A stretch of 64,000 nt of DNA from Rhodopseudomonas palustris. Its GTDB lineage: Bacteria; Pseudomonadota; Alphaproteobacteria; Rhizobiales; Xanthobacteraceae. The notes under the pieces are model-generated. The model searched no databases and was not told the origin of the DNA. It worked only from the letters and a program-made list of their open reading frames with translations. This document shows, piece by piece, positions 1-7,318 of this stretch. The number at the start of each line of letters is the position of its first letter. Within the stretch, counting starts at the first letter, position 1. A program made the position numbers and the translations under genes. The stretch is from the NCBI RefSeq assembly GCF_003031265.1, contig NZ_CP019966.1, forward strand, positions 4,154,001-4,218,000, written 5' to 3'.

Positions 1-31
1 CGAGCTGTTCAGCCTTATCGTTCCACAACCT

Positions 32-70
32 CTGGATTCCGGGTTCGCGCTACGCGCGCCCCGGAATGAC
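32..70. repeat. Family B palindromic repeat, half copy
   Basis: The stretch reads as a GGATTCCGGGTTCGCG arm followed by a CGCGCCCCGGAATGAC end. This matches the right half of the longer family B copies at 4866-4967 and 38085-38184. Only half of the full element is present. Confidence 0.75.
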
Positions 71-83
71 CGGTATCGTCAAC

Positions 84-167
84 GTCATTGCGAGGAGCGA
101 AGCGACGAAGCAATCCAGATTCACGCAGCGTGGCGCTGGATTGCTTCGCCTTCGGCTCGCAATGACG
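84..167. repeat. Family A palindromic repeat
   Basis: An inverted repeat starts CGTCATTGCGAGGAGCGAAG, passes through GAAGCAATCCAG, and returns as CTGGATTGCTTCG to CTCGCAATGACG. Nearly identical copies lie at 19303-19378 and 36343-36425. It occupies the space downstream of paaE and carries no open frame of its own. Confidence 0.85.
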
Positions 168-215
168 ATACGTGGCGCCTCGGGATGCAGATAGGCCGAG
201 CTTTGCTGCCTCCGC

Positions 216-1304
216 TCACAGATGATCGTAGTCCACCACCACCCGGTCGGTGGTCGGTTTGGCCTGGCAGGTCAGCACGAATCCGGCGGCGAGCTCCCAG
301 GGCTCCAGCGAGTAGTTGAGGTCCATCTTGGCTTCACCCTCGACCAGCTTGGCGCGGCAGGTCGAGCACATCCCGCCTTTGCAGGCGAACGGCAGATCGA
401 CGCCGGCGCGCAGCGCGGCATCGAGGATCGCTTCGCCCTCGGCCACCGGCACCTCGCGGCGCTTGCCGTCGATGATCAGCGAAGCCATCGCCTTCGGCGG
501 CGCGCCCGGCTCGACCACCGCCTTCGGCCGCGGCTTGCCGCCGAGCCCAGAAACGAACCGTTCGACATGGATACGCTCGGCTGCGATGCCGAGATCGCGG
601 CAGGTCAGCTCGACCTCGTCGCTCATTCCGGTCGGGCCGCAGATGAAGACGTGATCGACGCTCGCCGCCGGTACCATCGCGGTGAGCAGCAGCCGCACCT
701 TGTCGCGGTCGAGCCGGCCCTGCATCACCGGCACGTCCTGCTCTTCCTGCGACAGCACATGAAACACCGCGAGCCGGTCGAGGTAGCGGTCCTTCAGCGT
801 CTCCAGAGTCTCGCGAAACAGAATCTGATCGGTGGTGCGGTTGCCGTAGAACAAGAAGAACCGGCTGCCCGGCTCGCGCGCCAACACGCCCTTGATGAGC
901 GACAGGATCGGCGTGATGCCGCTGCCGGCGGCGAAGCCCACATAGGTGCGCGTTTCTTCCGCAGCGTGCAGAGCGCCGAACCGTCCGGTCGGCGTCATCA
1001 CCTCGATCGTATCGCCGGCCTTCAGCTCCTCGGTCGCCCACACCGAGAATGCGCCGCCGTCGACCTTCTTCACGGCGATCCTGAGCTCGCCCTCGTCCGG
1101 GCCGGAGCAGATCGAATAGGACCGCCGCACCTCCTCGCCGTCCATCGTGGTACGCAGCGTCAGATACTGGCCGGGCACGAACTGATAGGCGCTGACCAGC
1201 TCCGGCGGGACCGTGAAGCTGAGCGAGATCGCATCCCGCCCCTCGCGGCGCAGGTCGGCAATGGTCAGCGGATGAAATCGCGGAATGCTGGCGGAGATGT
1301 TCAT
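216..1304 (-). CDS. paaE: Phenylacetyl-CoA 1,2-epoxidase reductase subunit PaaE
   Basis: This 362-residue protein passes NAD(P)H electrons to the PaaABC(D) di-iron oxygenase that epoxidises phenylacetyl-CoA. The N-terminal FAD-binding part shows RSYSICS at 61-67. The nucleotide-binding part shows AGSGITP at 126-132. A C-terminal plant-type [2Fe-2S] domain has ligands Cys308, Cys313, Cys316 and Cys346 (C-x4-C-x2-C-x29-C). The order FNR-NAD-ferredoxin and the length are normal for PaaE. It is the last gene of the paaABCDE run and starts 7 nt after paaD stops, so it is co-transcribed. A family A repeat lies beyond its stop codon. Confidence 0.95.
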   Translation of the reverse strand: MNISASIPRFHPLTIADLRREGRDAISLSFTVPPELVSAYQFVPGQYLTLRTTMDGEEVRRSYSICSGPDEGELRIAVKKVDGGAFSVWATEELKAGDTIEVMTPTGRFGALHAAEETRTYVGFAAGSGITPILSLIKGVLAREPGSRFFLFYGNRTTDQILFRETLETLKDRYLDRLAVFHVLSQEEQDVPVMQGRLDRDKVRLLLTAMVPAASVDHVFICGPTGMSDEVELTCRDLGIAAERIHVERFVSGLGGKPRPKAVVEPGAPPKAMASLIIDGKRREVPVAEGEAILDAALRAGVDLPFACKGGMCSTCRAKLVEGEAKMDLNYSLEPWELAAGFVLTCQAKPTTDRVVVDYDHL

Positions 1305-1311
1305 GGGGCGC

Positions 1312-1815
1312 TCAATGACACTTGAAGTAATCGAACGGTTCGCGGCAGCTCTTGCAACGCCACAGCGCCTTGCACGAAGTCGAGCCGAATTCAGACAGCT
1401 GCTCGGTGTCGACCGAGCCGCATTGCGGACAGGCGATCTCGAGCGCGCCGAACAGTGCGCGGCGCGAGCCGGTCGCCTGCGGCGGCGCGATGCCGTACTC
1501 CTTGAGCTTGGCGCGACCGGCCTCGCTCATCCAGTCGGTGGTCCACGCCGGCGCCAGCACGGTCGTCACCCGTGCCGGCGCGATGCCGGCGCGCGCCAGC
1601 GCGGTCTCGATCTCTAGCGCGATCATGTTCATCGCAGGACACCCCGAATAGGTCGGGGTGATCGCGACTTCGACGCAGCCCTGTTCGACCCGCACCTCTC
1701 GCAGCACGCCGAGGTCGGCGATGCTGAGCACCGGAATTTCCGGGTCACACACCGTCGCCGCGGCATCCCAGGCGCGCTGCCGCAGCTCGGCGTCGCTGCC
1801 CGTCAGCGTCACCAT
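1312..1815 (-). CDS. paaD: Phenylacetyl-CoA epoxidase maturation protein PaaD
   Basis: This 167-residue member of the DUF59/MIP18 group is thought to help assemble the metal centre of the PaaABCE oxygenase. The N-terminal DUF59 domain carries DPEIPVL at 24-30 and a conserved TPTYSGCPAM stretch near 53-62. The C-terminus has a zinc-ribbon-like Cys pattern at Cys129/Cys132 and Cys154/Cys157. The start is the ATG that overlaps the paaC stop as ATGgTGA (7-nt overlap), which indicates translational coupling. Longer readings into paaC are out-of-frame shadows. Confidence 0.93.
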   Translation of the reverse strand: MVTLTGSDAELRQRAWDAAATVCDPEIPVLSIADLGVLREVRVEQGCVEVAITPTYSGCPAMNMIALEIETALARAGIAPARVTTVLAPAWTTDWMSEAGRAKLKEYGIAPPQATGSRRALFGALEIACPQCGSVDTEQLSEFGSTSCKALWRCKSCREPFDYFKCH

Positions 1816-2579
1816 GTCAGCCCCGGATAGGTCCGCTGCATGTGCTGCAGCTCGGCGAGCAGCCGGCCGAGGTGCTCGGTGTGCCGGCCGCTGCGGCCGC
1901 CCTGCTGCATCCATGGATTGCTCGGCACCGTCAGCGTCGCTTCGCGCAGCACCGTCTCGATCGTGCTCTGCCAGGTGCCGCGAAGGCTCTCTGGATCGAT
2001 CGCCACGCCGCTTTCGATCAGCCGGCGCTCGGCATCGTCGGTCTCGAACAACTCGCCGGTGAACGCCCACAGCGCGTCGACGGCATCCTGAGCGCGGCGA
2101 TGGCTTTCGGCGGTGCCGTCGCCGAGGCGTATCATCCATTCGGCCGCGTGGCGGAGGTGATAGGCGCTCTCCTTTTCCGACTTGGCGGCAATTGCGGCCA
2201 GCGTGGCATCGGACGATTGCATCATCGCCCGCCAATACGGATCGGCGAATGCCGAGTAGAATAGTTGCCGCGCGATGGTGCGGGCGAAGTCGCCGTTCGG
2301 CTGCTCAACCAGCAGCAGGTTCTGATAGTGCCGCTCCTCGCGCAGGTAGGCGAGCTGATCCTCGCCGCGCCCCTGCCCCTCGACCTGTCCGGCATAGCTG
2401 TAGAGTTCACGCGCCTGGCCGATCAGGTCGAGCGCGATGTTCGACAGCGCCATGTCCTCTTCCAGCATCGGCGCATGCCCGCACCATTCCGACAGCCGAT
2501 GCCCGAGCACAAGCGCATCATCGGCACGGCGCAGCGTGTAGGTGAACAGCGGGGTGGCTGTGATGGTGGTGGAGGACAT
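1809..2579 (-). CDS. paaC: Phenylacetyl-CoA epoxidase structural subunit PaaC
   Basis: This 256-residue subunit is a non-catalytic ferritin-like partner that forms the core of the epoxidase with PaaA. The N-terminal segment LGHRLSEWCGHAPMLEEDMALSN and the DLIGQAR motif are typical of PaaC. The length matches the family, which is about 250 residues. An AAGGT ribosome-binding sequence precedes the ATG. It overlaps paaD downstream. Upstream, a 163-nt gap holding a family C repeat separates it from paaB, which is unusual inside this otherwise tight operon. Confidence 0.94.
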   Translation of the reverse strand: MSSTTITATPLFTYTLRRADDALVLGHRLSEWCGHAPMLEEDMALSNIALDLIGQARELYSYAGQVEGQGRGEDQLAYLREERHYQNLLLVEQPNGDFARTIARQLFYSAFADPYWRAMMQSSDATLAAIAAKSEKESAYHLRHAAEWMIRLGDGTAESHRRAQDAVDALWAFTGELFETDDAERRLIESGVAIDPESLRGTWQSTIETVLREATLTVPSNPWMQQGGRSGRHTEHLGRLLAELQHMQRTYPGLTW

Positions 2580-2611
2580 CGATCTTACCTTATGAGCTAT
2601 CCACCGGTGGA

Positions 2612-2710
2612 CCTCATGGTGAGGAGCATCGCGTCAGCGATGCGTCTCGAACCATGCAGCCCCGTGTGGCCCATCCTTCGAGACGGCGCTACGCGCCTCC
2701 TCAGGATGAG
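2612..2710. repeat. Family C palindromic repeat inside the paa operon
   Basis: The element begins CCTCATGGTGAGGAGCATCG, contains GCGTCTCGAACCATG, then CATCCTTCGAGACG, and ends CCTCAGGATGAGG. Related copies are at 33808-33913, 48292-48402, 54159-54264 and 55661-55781. It lies between paaB and paaC and could form a strong RNA hairpin in the polycistronic message. Confidence 0.85.
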
Positions 2711-2742
2711 GGAGGCGGGTCAGGCAACCTCATCGCGCGTTT

Positions 2743-3030
2743 TCACATATGCCCGACTTCGTCGGGCACGTCGTAGAACGTCGGATGGCGATAGATCTTG
2801 CTCTCGGCCGGTTCGAACAGCATGCCGGCCTCGGCCGGGTCGCTGGCGGTGATCGCGCTTGACGGCACCACCCAGATCGACAGGCCTTCGCCACGGCGGG
2901 TGTAGATGTCGCGCGCGGCCTGCAGCGCCAGGGTAGCGTCGGCGGCGTGCAGCGAGCCGACGTGCTTGTGCGCCAGCCCGTTGCGGCTGCGGATGAAGAC
3001 CTCCCACAGCTGCGTGTTCGGCGTGGTCAT
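2743..3030 (-). CDS. paaB: Phenylacetyl-CoA epoxidase subunit PaaB
   Basis: This 95-residue subunit is required for the multicomponent epoxidase and is thought to bridge PaaAC heterodimers. The N-terminal LWEVFIRSRNGLAHKHVGSL and the C-terminal YRHPTFYDVPDEVGHM stretches are hallmark PaaB sequences. A GGGGAGGA ribosome-binding site lies just before the ATG. paaA ends 33 nt upstream, so the two are co-transcribed. Confidence 0.95.
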   Translation of the reverse strand: MTTPNTQLWEVFIRSRNGLAHKHVGSLHAADATLALQAARDIYTRRGEGLSIWVVPSSAITASDPAEAGMLFEPAESKIYRHPTFYDVPDEVGHM

Positions 3031-3063
3031 CGTGATGTCCTCCCCGAAGGATCGTCGCGGCGA

Positions 3064-4047
3064 TTACGCCGCCAGCTTCTTCTTGCGTTTCTCGGCGTAG
3101 GCGGCGGCCGCCTCACGCACCCAGGCGCCGTCATCGTGGGCCTTGCGCCGCGCCGCCAGCCGATCGCGGTTGCACGGTCCGTTGCCGGCGAGCACCTGCT
3201 TGAATTCGTCCCACGGAATCGTGCCGTACTCCCAATGCCCGGTCGCGTCGTTCTTTTTCAGATCGGGATCAGGCAGCGTCAGACCGAGATAGTGCGCCTG
3301 CGGCACCGTGGCATCGACGAATTTCTGGCGCAGCTCGTCGTTCGAGAACCGCTTGATCTTCCACTTGGTCGAGGTATCGCTGTGCTGGCTGGCTTGATCC
3401 GGCGGGCCGAACATCATCAGGCACGGCCACCACCAGCGGTTCAGCGCGTCCTGCGCCAGCGCCTTCTGCTCGGCCGAACCCTTGGCCAGCGTCAGCATGA
3501 TCTCGTAGCCCTGGCGCTGGTGGAACGACTCTTCCTTGCAGACGCGGATCATCGCGCGCGCATAGGGTCCGTAGGAGCAGCGGCACAGCGGGATCTGATT
3601 CATGATCGCGGCGCCGTCGACCAGCCAGCCGATCGCGCCGATGTCGGCCCAGGTCAGGGTCGGGTAGTTGAAGATCGACGAGTACTTGGCCTTGCCGCTG
3701 AGCAGCTGATCGACCAGTTCCTCGCGCGAGGCACCGAGGGTTTCGGCGGCGGCGTAAAGATACAGGCCATGGCCGCACTCGTCCTGGACCTTGGCGAGCA
3801 GCGCCGCCTTGCGCCGCAGCGTCGGCGCGCGGGTGATCCAATTGCCCTCGGGCAACATCCCGACGATTTCGGAATGCGCGTGCTGGGAGATCTGGCGCAC
3901 CAGAGTCTTGCGGTACGCGGCCGGCATCCAGTCGTTCGGCTCGATCCGCTCCTCGGCATCGATCCGCGCCTGGAACCGCGCGGCGCGGTCGGCGTCCTCG
4001 ATGTTCCGCTCGTCACCGTCGGACACGTTGAGTGCCTGGGTGTACAT
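3064..4047 (-). CDS. paaA: Phenylacetyl-CoA epoxidase catalytic subunit PaaA
   Basis: This 327-residue di-iron monooxygenase alpha subunit epoxidises the aromatic ring of phenylacetyl-CoA. It has the ferritin-like helices of the family, including [12 protein letters not shown], a typical di-iron ligand helix, and [11 protein letters not shown], another Glu/His ligand helix. A strong GGAGGAG ribosome-binding site precedes the ATG. It is the first gene of the operon, and a palindromic operator lies 32 nt upstream. The other phenylacetate genes (paaK ligase, paaZ, paaFGHJ) are not in this window. Confidence 0.95.
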   Translation of the reverse strand: MYTQALNVSDGDERNIEDADRAARFQARIDAEERIEPNDWMPAAYRKTLVRQISQHAHSEIVGMLPEGNWITRAPTLRRKAALLAKVQDECGHGLYLYAAAETLGASREELVDQLLSGKAKYSSIFNYPTLTWADIGAIGWLVDGAAIMNQIPLCRCSYGPYARAMIRVCKEESFHQRQGYEIMLTLAKGSAEQKALAQDALNRWWWPCLMMFGPPDQASQHSDTSTKWKIKRFSNDELRQKFVDATVPQAHYLGLTLPDPDLKKNDATGHWEYGTIPWDEFKQVLAGNGPCNRDRLAARRKAHDDGAWVREAAAAYAEKRKKKLAA

Positions 4048-4078
4048 GGCGATCTCCTCCGGCGTTGTTGGAAATATA

Positions 4079-4100
4079 ATTGACCAATTGGACGGTCAAT
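4079..4100. promoter_or_regulatory. Probable TetR operator between paaA and the divergent regulator
   Basis: A perfect inverted repeat, ATTGACC-N8-GGTCAAT, has 7-bp arms over 22 bp. A smaller palindrome, CCAATTGG, is embedded at 4084-4091. It lies 32 nt upstream of the paaA start and 69 nt upstream of the regulator start. That is the expected place for autoregulation plus control of paa. Confidence 0.75.
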
Positions 4101-4168
4101 GCAAGTGTCGGAACCAGACACTCGTGGTGCGTCGCAGCGCGCCTCGGCGGATAGGATCTGAACGCACC

Positions 4169-4846
4169 ATGGCGCGCACGCGAGCCACCGACTACGACGA
4201 TAAACGCCGCGGCATTCTCAGCCGTTCCGCACGGCTATTCGCCGAACACGGCTACACCGGCACGTCGATCACCATGATCGCCGACGCCTGCGGCGTGTCG
4301 AAGGCGCTGATGTATCACTACTACCCGTCGAAGGATGCGGTGTTGTTTGATCTGCTGGAGGATCACCTGCAGCATCTGGTGACGGTGGTCGACGCTGCCG
4401 CGCAGGGTGAAAGCGATCCGAGCGACCGTCTGTTCGCGATTTCGGCGGCGCTGCTCGAAGCCTATCGCGGCGCCGATGCCGAACATCAGGTGCAGATCTC
4501 CAGCCTGAAGCTGCTGCCGCCGGAGCAGCAGGAAACCCTCAAGGCGCTGGAGCGCAAGCTGGTGGTATCGATGTCGGACGCGATTGCCGCCGCGATCCCG
4601 GCCGCGGCTGCCAAGCCGGAGCTGCTGAAGCCGCTAACGATGTCGCTGTTCGGTATGCTGAACTGGCACTATCTCTGGTTCCGCGAAGGCAAGGGCCTGT
4701 CGCGCGAAACCTATGCACAGATGGTCACGACGCTGATGATCGCCGGCGCCGAACAGGCGATCGACGCGATCACGGAGCCGGCCAAAGCCGAGCGCGCAGC
4801 ACCGCGGAAGAAAAGCGAGCGGGTGCCCGTGGCGCGGCGGGCGTAG
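4169..4846 (+). CDS. TetR-family regulator, PaaR-like, of the paa operon
   Basis: This 225-residue TetR regulator is divergent from paaA. The N-terminal HTH runs through TSITMIADACGVSKALMYHYYPSKDAVL (about residues 32-59), the classic TetR recognition region. The C-terminal ligand domain is followed by a basic Arg/Lys-rich tail. The start was chosen at the ATG giving MARTRATDYDD, just before the HTH. The reading frame extends upstream only through sequence that overlaps the paaA promoter. By analogy to other PaaR proteins it probably represses paaABCDE until phenylacetyl-CoA accumulates. This is inference from position and operator. Confidence 0.85.
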   Translation: MARTRATDYDDKRRGILSRSARLFAEHGYTGTSITMIADACGVSKALMYHYYPSKDAVLFDLLEDHLQHLVTVVDAAAQGESDPSDRLFAISAALLEAYRGADAEHQVQISSLKLLPPEQQETLKALERKLVVSMSDAIAAAIPAAAAKPELLKPLTMSLFGMLNWHYLWFREGKGLSRETYAQMVTTLMIAGAEQAIDAITEPAKAERAAPRKKSERVPVARRA

Positions 4847-4865
4847 GTCGAAGACCTCTCCCCGA

Positions 4866-4967
4866 GTCATTCCGGGGCGCGCGAAGCGCGAACCCGGAAT
4901 CTCTCTCATTACTAACAACCTCGGGATTCCGGGTTCGCGAGCTGATCGCTCGCGCCCCGGAATGACG
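4866..4967. repeat. Family B palindromic repeat, full copy
   Basis: The left arm GTCATTCCGGGGCGCGCGAAG to GAACCCGGAATCTC is mirrored by GGATTCCGGGTTCGCG to CGCGCCCCGGAATGACG. It fills the convergent space between the TetR gene and the phasin gene. A second full copy is at 38085-38184. Confidence 0.85.
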
Positions 4968-4991
4968 GAGGCGGGGCCGGCGCGCTGCCTC

Positions 4992-5021
4992 AAAAAAAAG
5001 AAAGGCCCGCGCGAGCGGGCC
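4992..5021 (-). terminator. Rho-independent terminator of the phasin gene
   Basis: On the minus strand the stem GGCCCGC-GCGA-GCGGGCC (shown as plus-strand arms at 5004-5021) is followed by a T-rich run, which is the plus-strand A8 tract at 4992-4999. It lies about 60 nt past the phasin stop. Confidence 0.9.
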
Positions 5022-5081
5022 GAGGTCGGGAGGAACATCGAGCCTCGATCGTCAGAGGCTCGGGGTCATCAGCAGCGGCGG

Positions 5082-5585
5082 TTAGGCCGACTTGCTGAAG
5101 GTCTTGGCGAAGTTGTCCTGCACCGACTTGGCGCTGTCGCTGACCAGCTTGCCGAAGTACTCGGTGGCGGACCTGGCGCGCGACACCAACACCTCGCCCT
5201 GCGAACGTGCAAGGTCGGTCTGGATCTGGAACGCCTCCTGGACCGACTTCGCCGACGCCAGCTTATCGATGCCGGAGAAGAACGTTTCGGTGTCCTGATA
5301 GATCGCCTGCTGGATGTTGCGGGTGATCTTGGCAGCTTCGCTCACCGAATTGGCGACGGTTTCCTCGATCGCCGAGGTTACCTTCTCCGAACCGGCGTGG
5401 AAGTCCGCGACCTTCTCCTTGGCAGTGCCAGCGGCACGCTTGACGAAGTCGCGGGCGGCTTCCGGAACCTCGAGGGTCTGGAAGTTCTTGAACGCGTCGG
5501 TCACCGGCTGAAACGCCTGCTTGACGCTGTCGGCAACCGTCTCGGCCGCCTGAGTGTAGCTCTCGTGATTAGCAGTATCGGTCAT
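5082..5585 (-). CDS. Phasin family protein
   Basis: This 167-residue, Cys-free, Ala/Lys/Glu-rich helical protein has the phasin pattern: repeated amphipathic helices and a central FHAGSEKVTSAIEETVANSV segment. Phasins coat polyhydroxyalkanoate granules. The start is the ATG giving MTDTANHES, preceded by a GGAG ribosome-binding site. A terminator follows, so it is a single-gene unit. Two TGC/GCA-type 15-bp palindromes lie about 80-113 nt upstream. The neighbouring minus-strand genes also look granule-related. Confidence 0.88.
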   Translation of the reverse strand: MTDTANHESYTQAAETVADSVKQAFQPVTDAFKNFQTLEVPEAARDFVKRAAGTAKEKVADFHAGSEKVTSAIEETVANSVSEAAKITRNIQQAIYQDTETFFSGIDKLASAKSVQEAFQIQTDLARSQGEVLVSRARSATEYFGKLVSDSAKSVQDNFAKTFSKSA

Positions 5586-5664
5586 CTGAAATCTCCATCC
5601 TCGTCTGAGCCATGGTCTTCCCGTCCGACCTGCGGCCCGGGCAGGTAAAATATGACATAAGCCA

Positions 5665-5698
5665 TGCTGCGTCGCAACATGAATGTTGCGGCGCAACA
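5665..5698. promoter_or_regulatory. Tandem 15-bp palindromes upstream of the phasin gene (PhaR-like sites)
   Basis: TGTTGCG-G-CGCAACA at 5684-5698 is a perfect palindrome. TGCTGCG-T-CGCAACA at 5665-5679 is the same with one mismatch. The centres are 19 bp apart. TGC/GCA-rich sites are the known style of PhaR operators in alphaproteobacteria. The match to PhaR here is inference. Confidence 0.65.
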
Positions 5699-5801
5699 GA
5701 AATAATACCTTAAGCCATTGTAATTAAGCCAATTTTCGAAATTGGCGACACAATCAAAACGTGTTGATCGTGATATCTACGTCGATTTGGAACTTTGCTG
5801 G

Positions 5802-6116
5802 CTAGCCTTTCGGCTTCCCTGCCTTTGCAGGCTGGACCGCCGCAGCCAGCTCGTCGAGCCGCCGCTCGACCTCGGCGAGCCGGCTATTGAATTCCTGCAT
5901 CTGCGCGCGCGACGGCAGATTCATACCGGCTAGATATTTGTCCATCATGTCGGCGAACTGCTTGTGCGCCTCGGCGGACGCACCGCCGACCTGCTGCGCC
6001 ACCTTGCCGAGCTCCGGCGACGCCAGCGCCTGATTGGCGAAGGCCGCAAAACCCTTGCTCATCTCGCCGAACATCGTCTGCCACGCCGCTGCCGGATCGT
6101 TGTCCTTGTCGGCCAT
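5802..6116 (-). CDS. Small helical protein, probably granule-associated, function unknown
   Basis: This 104-residue protein begins MADKDNDPAAAWQTMFGEMSKGFAAF. It ends in a predicted coiled coil (MQEFNSRLAEVERRLDELAAAV, about residues 72-94) and a PAKAGKPKG tail. The C-terminal coil resembles the helical ends of PhaE and phasin-type proteins, but I cannot place it in a named family. It is the last gene of a minus-strand set with the hydrolase (47-nt gap) and the DUF6489-like gene. A phasin follows on the same strand, which suggests a role on storage granules. Confidence 0.75.
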   Translation of the reverse strand: MADKDNDPAAAWQTMFGEMSKGFAAFANQALASPELGKVAQQVGGASAEAHKQFADMMDKYLAGMNLPSRAQMQEFNSRLAEVERRLDELAAAVQPAKAGKPKG

Positions 6117-6163
6117 TGCCGTCTTCCCTCTTGGTTTTGCGCGGCGCGCCGCGCGAGGACCTT

Positions 6164-6955
6164 TTAGCGGGTTGGCGGGGCGTAGGTGAAGCCAAACGGC
6201 CCGGAGCGATCGAACGGCGTGAACATCCCCTCCGGCTGCGCCAGCCGGTCGGCGATCGCCCACAGCACCGCGGCGTTGACGATCAGGCCGATATGGCTGG
6301 CGAGCACCACCTCGATGTTCTCGGCGCGCGGTGACGGCACCAGATGCGACGTGCGCCAGTTCACGATGCCGTCGGTGCGCGAGTAGATCGACGTGGTCGG
6401 CACCGGCATCTCGCCGCCGAGCGGTTCGAGGTCTTCGAGCTGCACCTCGGTCAGCTCTTCGCCAGACAGCTTCTCGTAGATCCGCTTGGCATTGGTGGCG
6501 GTGACGTCGCCGGTGAACGGGCTGCCGAGCGTGATGATATCGCGCACCATCTCGGGCGCATGCAGCGCCAGATCGCGCGCATAGACGCCGCCGAGACTCC
6601 ACCCGACCAGACTGACCTTGCGGCCAGTCGCTTCATGAACCGCGGTGAGCCGGTCGCGCAGACGGGCACGCATCCGGTAGATCCCGCCGAGATTGCGGCC
6701 AAGCTCCCAGGCGAACACCTCATAGCCGAGCTGCCGCAAATAGCGCCGCATCGGCGCGGTCGACAGGTCGCTGGCGAGCAGACCGGGCAGCACCAGCACC
6801 GGATGGCCGTCGCCGCGCGGCGCCTGTAGCAGCAGCGGCGACAGCAGCAGGCTGGCGTTGAATTCGAAGAAGCTGCGCGCCTCGGCGAGCAGCAGCGCGA
6901 CGCTCGGCGGCTTCAGCCGCTCGCGATTCGGACTGGCGCCGCGGTCGGCGGGCAT
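6164..6955 (-). CDS. Alpha/beta hydrolase (PHA-associated esterase/acyltransferase-like)
   Basis: This 263-residue alpha/beta hydrolase has the nucleophile elbow GWSLGG (Ser120) after a VLVLPGLLASDLST oxyanion-loop region. Candidate acid and base residues are in SIYSRTDGIVNW and VLASHIGLIVN (His near the C-terminus, as in lipases and PHA depolymerases). There is no signal peptide. It sits between the DUF6489-like gene (18 nt upstream) and the small helical gene, next to a phasin. It could act on short acyl or PHA-derived substrates. The substrate is not visible in the sequence. Confidence 0.82.
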   Translation of the reverse strand: MPADRGASPNRERLKPPSVALLLAEARSFFEFNASLLLSPLLLQAPRGDGHPVLVLPGLLASDLSTAPMRRYLRQLGYEVFAWELGRNLGGIYRMRARLRDRLTAVHEATGRKVSLVGWSLGGVYARDLALHAPEMVRDIITLGSPFTGDVTATNAKRIYEKLSGEELTEVQLEDLEPLGGEMPVPTTSIYSRTDGIVNWRTSHLVPSPRAENIEVVLASHIGLIVNAAVLWAIADRLAQPEGMFTPFDRSGPFGFTYAPPTR

Positions 6956-6973
6956 CGCGTCTCCAATGATCGG

Positions 6974-7228
6974 TTACTTCTTATCCTTGGTCAGCGCACT
7001 GCCGAGGCCGGTCATGGAAATGAACATCTCGCCGAATCGTTCGGCAAGCTTCGGATCGAAGGTGAACCAAGTCTTCATCAACGCCTCGGGCGAGACCTTT
7101 TCGATGTTCGACAGCATCTGCTCCTGCAGCTTGTCCATCACCGCGGTCTGCATGGGCTGCACGTCGGGAAGTCCGAAGAACTGCCGCGCTTCCTCCGGCG
7201 TGCAATCGATCTCGACGTTGACTTTCAT
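6974..7228 (-). CDS. DUF6489-like small protein
   Basis: This 84-residue protein begins MKVNVEIDCTPEEARQFFGLPDV and contains QEQMLSNIEKVSPEALMKTWF. It resembles the alphaproteobacterial DUF6489 family, recognised from memory of the pattern. The start is the ATG giving MKVNVE. An upstream in-frame codon adds only seven residues (MQDCGAA). It opens the three-gene set with the hydrolase and the helical protein. The function is unknown. It is often linked to PHA genes, which the neighbourhood supports. Confidence 0.75.
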   Translation of the reverse strand: MKVNVEIDCTPEEARQFFGLPDVQPMQTAVMDKLQEQMLSNIEKVSPEALMKTWFTFDPKLAERFGEMFISMTGLGSALTKDKK

Positions 7229-7318
7229 GGCCGCTCCACAGTCCTGCATTGACGCGTCAACCAGTATCGCCGCGACTGGTGCCGCGATGCAAGCGATCCG
7301 ACGCGCGGACGCGGCGCT

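Noticed and set aside
84..167. Possible CRISPR-like repeat
   Set aside because: The repeat is a single palindromic element with copies tens of kb apart. There is no array with regular spacers.
222..1325. Plus-strand open frame opposite paaE
   Set aside because: Antisense shadow of paaE. The product is Arg/His-rich without motifs, while paaE has full FAD, NAD and Fe-S motifs.
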